From positions 1 to 45,888 of the forward strand of contig JAUXEM010000007.1 in NCBI GenBank assembly GCA_030620515.1: a DNA stretch of 45,888 nucleotides, given 5' to 3'. The translations under genes and the position numbers were made by a program. The notes beneath the pieces were generated by a model that worked only from the letters and a program-made list of their open reading frames with translations, was not told the origin of the DNA and did not search any database. Position 1 is the first letter of the stretch, and each line of letters begins with the position of its first letter. Source of the DNA: Salinivirgaceae bacterium (GTDB taxonomy: Bacteria; Bacteroidota; Bacteroidia; Bacteroidales; SZUA-534). Shown one piece after another: positions 40,063-45,888 of the stretch.

Positions 40063-41640
40063 ATGTCAGCAAATCAGGTAACCACCGTAAGAATCAATTC
40101 AGCTAATGTTAAAGGAATGTTGAATCGATATTCTTATGCCACTGATGTGGAAAAGAATATTGAAAACGAAAACCTATTAACTCCAGGTTTATTAACTCGT
40201 TTACATAATGCATTTCCAGGTAGCTCTGCTATAATGGAAAAGGAAGCGTTTATGTTTAACGACAAGCATCACTATTCAGGGTTGAAAGGCTTTCGCGAGA
40301 TACATGAGATATTGCTAGGCCATGGAATTGACATGGGTTTTATTGAGGAGCGCGAACTTTTTATAAAAGTATATCGCTTTATGGCAACAAAGCATGTTTT
40401 AAATACCATTAACTGGAAAAGCTTTGCCGACGATTCTTTATTTCAGCTAGTTTTTCCACAACCTGGAATGATAAAGCCTGAAACAACTGAAGCTTATATA
40501 AAAGCAACTACGGATGCTGAAAGAGAAGAGCTTGTGAATCGTCATATGGACCAAACAAATCCACACGATGGAAATCAAAAACTAAACAAGCCTTTTTACG
40601 AGGAAGAAGATGGTACTATTGCAGTTGTTGAGGGGAGTCAGCATAAATATCCTCAGTGTAAACTGATTTTTGACCAAACTACTCAAAGCTGTTTCGCATT
40701 TTGTAGTTATTGTTTCCGCCATGCTCAGGTTCGTGGCGACGAAGATATGTTTATTCAAAAAGAAGTGGCACAAGTACATCATTACATTCGTCAGCATAAA
40801 GAAATTACCGATGTTTTAATTACCGGTGGTGATGCTGGCTACATGCCCTTTGAGCGTTTGGAAAAATATGCGATGCCTTTTATTACTGACCCAGAAATGG
40901 CTCATATAAAAACGCTTCGTTTAGGAACCCGTTCTTTATCTTTTCATCCTGAATTAATTTTAACCGACGATTACAAAAAGATTCTAGATTTATTCAAAAC
41001 CTTAATTGACAATGGAATTCAGGTTGCTTGGATGGCTCATTTTTCTACACCTAGGGAAGTGTTAAATATAAGTACAATAGCTGCTATTCGTCGTTTACGT
41101 GCAACTGGCGTAACTGTAAAAAGTCAAAGTCCGGTAATGAATCATATTAGCTTATTTACTCACAAAAATGGTGAAGTTGACGTTGACCGCTCTGCTCAAA
41201 ACTGGATTGATTTAGGTCATGTATTAGGAATGTTAACCGTTGGTTTCCACAGCATGTACTGTGCTCGTCCAACAGGTGAACACCATTACTTTACAGTTCC
41301 TTTAAAAGATATAAACGAGGTGTTTAATAAAATTTACCGTTCACTTCCTTCCATAAGCCGTCCATCAAGGTATATTACTATGACATCGTCGGCAGGAAAA
41401 ACATCACTGTTAGGTGTTGCTGAGGTAAATGGTGAAAAAGTTTTTGCTTTAAAATTCAACGAAAGCCGTAATATGGAATGGATGGATAAAGTCTTTTTGG
41501 CTAAGTACGATGAAAAAGAAAATACTATCTCAAGCCTGAAACCATTAGATACTGATAAGCATTTCTTCGAAGATGAATTGGTTGAGATTGAAAATAAATT
41601 AGAAGAAACATTCTTAAGAAAAATGAAACAAAATAAATAA
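40063..41640 (+). CDS. KamA-family radical SAM protein (candidate amino-acid 2,3-aminomutase of unknown specificity)
   Basis: CFAFCSYCFRH (C210-x3-C214-x2-C217), DVLITGGDAGYMPFERLE, HFSTPREV; SSAGK (Lys446) at the PGGGGK position of lysine 2,3-aminomutase. Confidence 0.88.
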   Translation: MSANQVTTVRINSANVKGMLNRYSYATDVEKNIENENLLTPGLLTRLHNAFPGSSAIMEKEAFMFNDKHHYSGLKGFREIHEILLGHGIDMGFIEERELFIKVYRFMATKHVLNTINWKSFADDSLFQLVFPQPGMIKPETTEAYIKATTDAEREELVNRHMDQTNPHDGNQKLNKPFYEEEDGTIAVVEGSQHKYPQCKLIFDQTTQSCFAFCSYCFRHAQVRGDEDMFIQKEVAQVHHYIRQHKEITDVLITGGDAGYMPFERLEKYAMPFITDPEMAHIKTLRLGTRSLSFHPELILTDDYKKILDLFKTLIDNGIQVAWMAHFSTPREVLNISTIAAIRRLRATGVTVKSQSPVMNHISLFTHKNGEVDVDRSAQNWIDLGHVLGMLTVGFHSMYCARPTGEHHYFTVPLKDINEVFNKIYRSLPSISRPSRYITMTSSAGKTSLLGVAEVNGEKVFALKFNESRNMEWMDKVFLAKYDEKENTISSLKPLDTDKHFFEDELVEIENKLEETFLRKMKQNK

Positions 41641-41663
41641 TTGCCATTTTATAAAATGTAATT

Positions 41664-42377
41664 ATGATTAATAAGATTGTTCATTCAACTTCCGAAGCTT
41701 TTGTTGATATATTTGATGGTGCAACCATCATGATTAGTGGCTTTGGTGAGGCCGGTAGCCCAATTGAACTAATTCATAGTTTGATTGATACCGGAGCAAA
41801 AAATTTAACTGTGGTAAGTAACAATACAGGTAGTGGTAATGTTGGCTTAGCTGCGTTAATAGAGAATCGTCAGGTGCGAAAAATGATTTGTTCGTTCCCA
41901 CGTACTGCAAATTCAACGGTTTTTCCTGAATTGTATCGTAACAACGAAATTGAATTGGAATTGGTTCCGCAAGGAACTTTAGCCGAACGAATTCGTGCTG
42001 GCGGAGCTGGCATACCTGCATTTTTTACACCATCATCAGTTAATACTCCTTTGGCCGATGGAAAAGAAGAAAGAGAGTTTGATGGAAAACTATATGTAAT
42101 GGAACATGCCATTAAGGCGGATTTTGCCTTGGTAAAATGCCAATCGGCCGACCGATACGGAAACCTTATATATAATAAAACGGCCCGCAATTTTGGTCCA
42201 ATTATGTGTACTGCTGCTAATGTTACCATTGTGCAAGCAAAAAACATTGTAGAAGCTGGCTCTATTGATCCAGAAACAGTAATTACACCAGGTATATTTG
42301 TTAATAGAGTTGTACAAGTTGCATCACCTGCCGATGAGTCGAAATTGGTAGCAGAAGGAAGGAGTTATCCATGGTAA
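41664..42377 (+). CDS. CoA-transferase subunit A (PcaI/3-oxoadipate type by eye)
   Basis: ATIMISGFGEAGSPIELIHSLIDTGAKNLTVVSNNTGSGNVGLAALIENRQVRKMICSFPRTANSTVFPELYRNNEIELELVPQGTLAERIRAGGAGIPAFFTP. Confidence 0.93.
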   Translation: MINKIVHSTSEAFVDIFDGATIMISGFGEAGSPIELIHSLIDTGAKNLTVVSNNTGSGNVGLAALIENRQVRKMICSFPRTANSTVFPELYRNNEIELELVPQGTLAERIRAGGAGIPAFFTPSSVNTPLADGKEEREFDGKLYVMEHAIKADFALVKCQSADRYGNLIYNKTARNFGPIMCTAANVTIVQAKNIVEAGSIDPETVITPGIFVNRVVQVASPADESKLVAEGRSYPW

Positions 42378-43024
42378 CAGAAAAACAAATAGGTTGGAAT
42401 AGAGGTGAAATGGCGCAGAAAGTAGCCAACGATATACCTGATGGTTCCTATGTAAACTTAGGTATTGGTATTCCCGAATTGGTTGCCGATAGAGTACCTG
42501 AAGGCATTGAGGTAGTTTACCATACCGAAAATGGTTTATTGGGAATGGGTACTGTTCCGGCTGCCGGAAGCGAAGATCCTGAATTAATTAATGCTGGTAA
42601 AAAGTGTGTTACAGCTATTCCTGGAGCTAGCTATTTTCATCATGCCGATAGTTTTACTATGATTCGTGGAGGACATCTGGATATTTCGGTCTTGGGTGCT
42701 TTGCAAATTTCTGAAAAAGGAGATTTAGCGAACTGGTCAACAGGAAAACCGGGTGCGATACCAGCAGTTGGTGGGGCTATGGATTTAGTGGCAGGGGTAA
42801 AAAATGTTTGGGTAATTACCGAGCATAATACCAAAGACGGAAAATTTAAATTGGTTAAAGAATGCAGTTTCCCATTAACGGGTAAAGGTGTTGTTAATAC
42901 AATTTACACGAATCTGGCTATTATCGACGTAAAAAAAACTGGAATGTTTGTTCGAGAAATGGCTCCTGGTGTAAGCTTTGAGTTTTTACAAGAAAAAACA
43001 GAAATAATGTTGAAGCAGATTTAA
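42371..43024 (+). CDS. CoA-transferase subunit B (PcaJ/3-oxoadipate type by eye)
   Basis: EMAQKVANDIPDGSYVNLGIGIPELVADRVPEGIEVVYHTENGLLGMG (catalytic ENG), FHHADSFTMIRGGHLDISVLGALQISEKGDLANW, IPAVGGAMDLVAG. Confidence 0.94.
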   Translation: MVTEKQIGWNRGEMAQKVANDIPDGSYVNLGIGIPELVADRVPEGIEVVYHTENGLLGMGTVPAAGSEDPELINAGKKCVTAIPGASYFHHADSFTMIRGGHLDISVLGALQISEKGDLANWSTGKPGAIPAVGGAMDLVAGVKNVWVITEHNTKDGKFKLVKECSFPLTGKGVVNTIYTNLAIIDVKKTGMFVREMAPGVSFEFLQEKTEIMLKQI

Positions 43025-43046
43025 CTTTTCTTAATAATTCTTTAGT

Positions 43047-44378
43047 ATGACAACAGAAAAACTAAATAAATCGGAAGAAATATATAATAAGGCTTTAGAT
43101 GTTATGCCTGGTGGCGTAAGTCGTAATACTGTCTATCATGCTCCGCATCCACATTATGCTGCTGGAGCAAAAGGTGCTTATGTTACCGACATTGATGGTA
43201 TTGCACGAATTGATTTTGCCAACAATATGGCAGCTCTAATTCATGGACATGCGAATCCGGCAATTGTTGACGCTGTAACGGAACAATTACAAAAAGGTAC
43301 AGCCTATACTTTAGCAACTGAGGCTGAGGTGCGCTATGCAAAACTATTAACCGATAGAGCTCCGGGTTTTGACAAAATTCGTTTTGTAAATTCTGGTACC
43401 GAAGCGGTAATGGCTATGATTAAAGCTTCAAGGGCTTTTACTGGTCGTCCAAAAATTGCCAAGGCAGAAGGAGCATATCATGGACCTTATGATTTTGCCG
43501 AAGTGAGCCAAACTGCTAATCCAAGTAACTGGGGCGATATAGATAATCCGAATAGTGTGCCACATGCTTATGGAACGCCAAAAGGCGTTTTAAACGATGT
43601 TGTAATTTTTCCGTATAATGATATTCAACGTACATTGGCTATTTTAGATAAAAATGCAGATGAAATTGCCTGTGTTATTATTGATCCAGTACCGCACCGT
43701 GTTGGTTTGTTGCGTGGAACATCTGAATTTGTTGAGGCTTTGTATAATTGGACTCGAAAAAATGGAGCCTTACTTGTATTTGACGAAGTAGTAACTTTCC
43801 GCACTAATTATAGTGGAGCACAGCACGACTACAAAGTTAAACCTGATCTTACTTCGTTGGGTAAAATAATTGGTGGAGGCTTTCCTGTTGGTGCATTTAC
43901 CGGAAGAGCCGATGTAATGCAAGTACTTGATCCTAGGCAGGCAAAAATGCCCTTGCCCCACTCAGGTACATTTTCGGCAAATCCTATTACCATGACAGCA
44001 GGAAGAGTAGCCATGGAGTTATTTGATGAAACAGCTGTTTTAAAACTGAATGCACTTACTAAAGTAGCGATTAAACAAATTGAAGAAGCTATAAAATTAG
44101 CCGATGTTCCAATTTCGTTAACAGGTGCTGGTTCAATGTTTCGTATTCATCTGAAAAAAACACCACCAACCACCTATCGTGAAGCGTATCAAACAAAAGA
44201 GGAAGCTGCTATACTCACCACTTTGCTCGACTACCTTTTTTATGAAGAGCAAATTATGATGATTAATACCTGTGCTTGTATGTTCTCGACTGCTCTTATG
44301 CAAAAAGAAGTAGATAGACTTTCACAAGGCTTATACAATGGTTTTAAACTGATAAAGCCTGAACTGATAAAACTATAA
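43047..44378 (+). CDS. Class III aminotransferase, glutamate-1-semialdehyde aminomutase-like
   Basis: MPGGVSRNTVYHAPHPHYAAGAKGAYVTDIDG, IRFVNSGTEAVMAMIKASRAFTGRPKIAKAEGAYHG, LLVFDEVVTFR, LGKIIGGGFPVGAFTGRADVM. Confidence 0.93.
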   Translation: MTTEKLNKSEEIYNKALDVMPGGVSRNTVYHAPHPHYAAGAKGAYVTDIDGIARIDFANNMAALIHGHANPAIVDAVTEQLQKGTAYTLATEAEVRYAKLLTDRAPGFDKIRFVNSGTEAVMAMIKASRAFTGRPKIAKAEGAYHGPYDFAEVSQTANPSNWGDIDNPNSVPHAYGTPKGVLNDVVIFPYNDIQRTLAILDKNADEIACVIIDPVPHRVGLLRGTSEFVEALYNWTRKNGALLVFDEVVTFRTNYSGAQHDYKVKPDLTSLGKIIGGGFPVGAFTGRADVMQVLDPRQAKMPLPHSGTFSANPITMTAGRVAMELFDETAVLKLNALTKVAIKQIEEAIKLADVPISLTGAGSMFRIHLKKTPPTTYREAYQTKEEAAILTTLLDYLFYEEQIMMINTCACMFSTALMQKEVDRLSQGLYNGFKLIKPELIKL

Positions 44379-44482
44379 ATCCTTATGGCTGCCTTACTGG
44401 CAAATAAGCAAAGTAAGCAATTATTTTAACTGAAACTTAACCAAAAGCATCAGCTTAATACTGACAAACTAACTTTAACAAC

Positions 44483-45685
44483 ATGAAAGAAGCATATATT
44501 TGCGATGCAATTCGCACCCCAATAGGAAGATACGGAGGGTCATTAGCCAAAGTTAGAGCCGACGATTTAGCCGCTATTCCATTAAAAGCTTTAAAAGAAC
44601 GCAATCCGAATGTTGATTGGAATGCAATAGATGATGTAATTTTAGGTTGTGCGAATCAGGCTGGTGAAGATAATCGTAATGTTGCTCGAATGGCATTGCT
44701 TTTGGCCGATTATCCAGAAACTATTCCTGGTGTTACGGTAAATCGTTTGTGCGGTTCAGGTATGGATGCAGTTGGAACAGCTGCAAGAGCTATTATGGCC
44801 GGAGAAGCTGATATACTAATTGCTGGAGGTGTTGAAAGTATGTCTCGAGCTCCTTTTGTAACAGGAAAAGCATCTTCACCATTCGATAGAAATATTAAAA
44901 CCTACGATACAACAATTGGTTGGAGGTTTATAAATAAAGCATTGGATAAAATGTACGGTACAGAATCGATGATAATGACCGCACAAAATATTGCCGACGA
45001 TTTTAAAATTAGCCGCAAAGATCAAGACAAATTTGCCATAGAGAGTCAAGAGAAGGCAAAAGCGGCACAAGAAAAAGGTCTTTTAAACGCTGAGATTATT
45101 TCTGTTGTTATGCCTCAGCGTAAGGGAGAGGATATAGTCTTTTCTAAGGATGAGCATTTGCGATTATCATCTTTGGAAAAGCTAGCTTCCCTTAAATCTA
45201 TTTCGAACCAGAATGGTTCTATTACTGCTGGAAATGCATCGGGAGTGAACGATGGCGCCGCAGCAGTACTTATTGCATCTGCCGAAGCAGTAAAAAAATA
45301 CAACTTAAAACCCCTAGCTAAAATTTTAGGTATGAAAGCCGCTGGAGTATTGCCTAGAACAATGGGAATGGGGCCTGTTCCGGCAACAAAAAAACTACTT
45401 TCGCATATAGGAATGACTTTAGATGATATGGATATTATTGAGCTAAATGAGGCATTTGCAGCGCAAGGTTTAGGTTGCATACGCGAATTGGGTTTAGCTG
45501 ATAATGATGAAAGAATTAACCGCTGGGGCGGTGCTATTGCTCTTGGGCATCCACTAGGAATGAGTGGAGCCCGACTACTAACTACTGCTACTTATCAGTT
45601 ACAACAATCGGATGCCAAAACAGCCTTGTGTACCATGTGTATAGGTGTTGGACAAGGTATTGCTATGGTAATTGAAAAAGTGTAG
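44483..45685 (+). CDS. Thiolase (acetyl-CoA acyltransferase), PcaF/PaaJ (3-oxoadipyl-CoA thiolase)-like
   Basis: AIRTPIGRYGGSLAKVRADDLAAIPLKAL, GCANQAGEDNRNVARMALLLA, VNRLCGSGMDAVGTAARAIMAGEADILIAGGVESMSRAPFV, GGAIALGHPLGMSGARLL. Confidence 0.94.
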   Translation: MKEAYICDAIRTPIGRYGGSLAKVRADDLAAIPLKALKERNPNVDWNAIDDVILGCANQAGEDNRNVARMALLLADYPETIPGVTVNRLCGSGMDAVGTAARAIMAGEADILIAGGVESMSRAPFVTGKASSPFDRNIKTYDTTIGWRFINKALDKMYGTESMIMTAQNIADDFKISRKDQDKFAIESQEKAKAAQEKGLLNAEIISVVMPQRKGEDIVFSKDEHLRLSSLEKLASLKSISNQNGSITAGNASGVNDGAAAVLIASAEAVKKYNLKPLAKILGMKAAGVLPRTMGMGPVPATKKLLSHIGMTLDDMDIIELNEAFAAQGLGCIRELGLADNDERINRWGGAIALGHPLGMSGARLLTTATYQLQQSDAKTALCTMCIGVGQGIAMVIEKV

Positions 45686-45735
45686 CTGGGAAAACAAAAG
45701 CCTTGTTGGATTTTTACCAGCAATGCTTTTAAAGT

Positions 45736-45763
45736 TTAATCAATGCACTAGTGCATTGATTAA
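45736..45763. repeat. Perfect 28-bp palindrome
   Basis: TTAATCAATGCACTAGTGCATTGATTAA. Confidence 0.9.
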
Positions 45764-45821
45764 TACCCAAATTGAGCGATTTGCTAACGCTAATTCGCTC
45801 AATCGACTGATCAATTGTACG

Positions 45822-45857
45822 TTATCACAAATCTTTGTTTCACTTGATTTGTGATAA
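45822..45857. repeat. 12-bp perfect inverted repeat
   Basis: TTATCACAAATC ... GATTTGTGATAA. Confidence 0.85.
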
Positions 45858-45888
45858 ACAACAATTTCTAGGTCGGGATTAGACCTAA

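Noticed and set aside
40063-41640. Plain lysine 2,3-aminomutase of the classic lysine fermentation pathway
   Set aside because: Substrate-binding Asp positions not conserved by eye, and kamDE, kdd, kce and kal are not present in the cluster.
41870-42247. 125-aa minus-strand ORF inside the CoA-transferase A gene
   Set aside because: Antisense to strongly conserved PcaI-like sequence; spurious.
43047-44378. Heme-biosynthetic hemL
   Set aside because: Similarity to GSAM is clear but context is catabolic and no other heme genes are adjacent; kept as GSAM-like aminotransferase only.
45115-45480. 121-aa minus-strand ORF inside the thiolase gene
   Set aside because: Antisense to conserved thiolase coding; spurious.
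41664-45685. Standard aromatic (beta-ketoadipate) degradation operon
   Set aside because: Only CoA transferase and thiolase resemble that pathway; ring-cleavage and lactonase genes are absent and the partners are amino-acid enzymes.
45767-45830. Integron attC site
   Set aside because: No clear RYYYAAC...GTTRRRY core pair and no integron integrase in view.
1-45888. CRISPR array, prophage, integrase or transposase
   Set aside because: No regularly spaced direct repeats, no cas-like, phage structural, integrase or transposase ORFs in the supplied frames; only short non-coding repeats seen.

Overview
This 45.9 kb window appears to come from a Bacteroidota genome. It is AT-rich, has T9SS-style secreted proteins and a SusC/TonB-like receptor, and shows a Bacteroidota-type -33/-7 promoter upstream of rplU. 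Housekeeping content: S41 protease 3' end, ahcY, greA, HIT protein, ruvC, serS, rpmA, rplU, bifunctional nuclease, YitT, leuS and one tRNA-Arg(CCG). Accessory content: (a) a triad of TonB-dependent receptor, ~1400-aa T9SS-like secreted protein and PorV/PorQ-like protein; (b) a YfiR/DUF4154 histidine kinase with a single-domain response regulator; (c) an Rrf2 regulator, a cupredoxin subunit lacking the CuA cysteines and a heme-copper oxidase subunit I in which an Asp replaces the first CuB/FeB His, a candidate unconventional NO reductase; (d) a BlaI/M56 pair behind a three-unit 20-bp operator-like array; (e) at the right end, an XRE-cupin regulator, KamA-like radical SAM protein, PcaI/PcaJ-like CoA transferase, GSAM-like class III aminotransferase and PcaF-like thiolase. 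Cluster (e) is the best candidate for an undescribed system: it reads as an alpha-amino acid to beta-amino acid to beta-keto acid to acyl-CoA pathway, possibly 2-aminoadipate to 3-aminoadipate to 3-oxoadipate to succinyl-CoA + acetyl-CoA. Several families of short palindromic intergenic repeats occur, one of which appears inserted in frame inside leuS. All family calls were made by eye from translated sequence; no database search was run.
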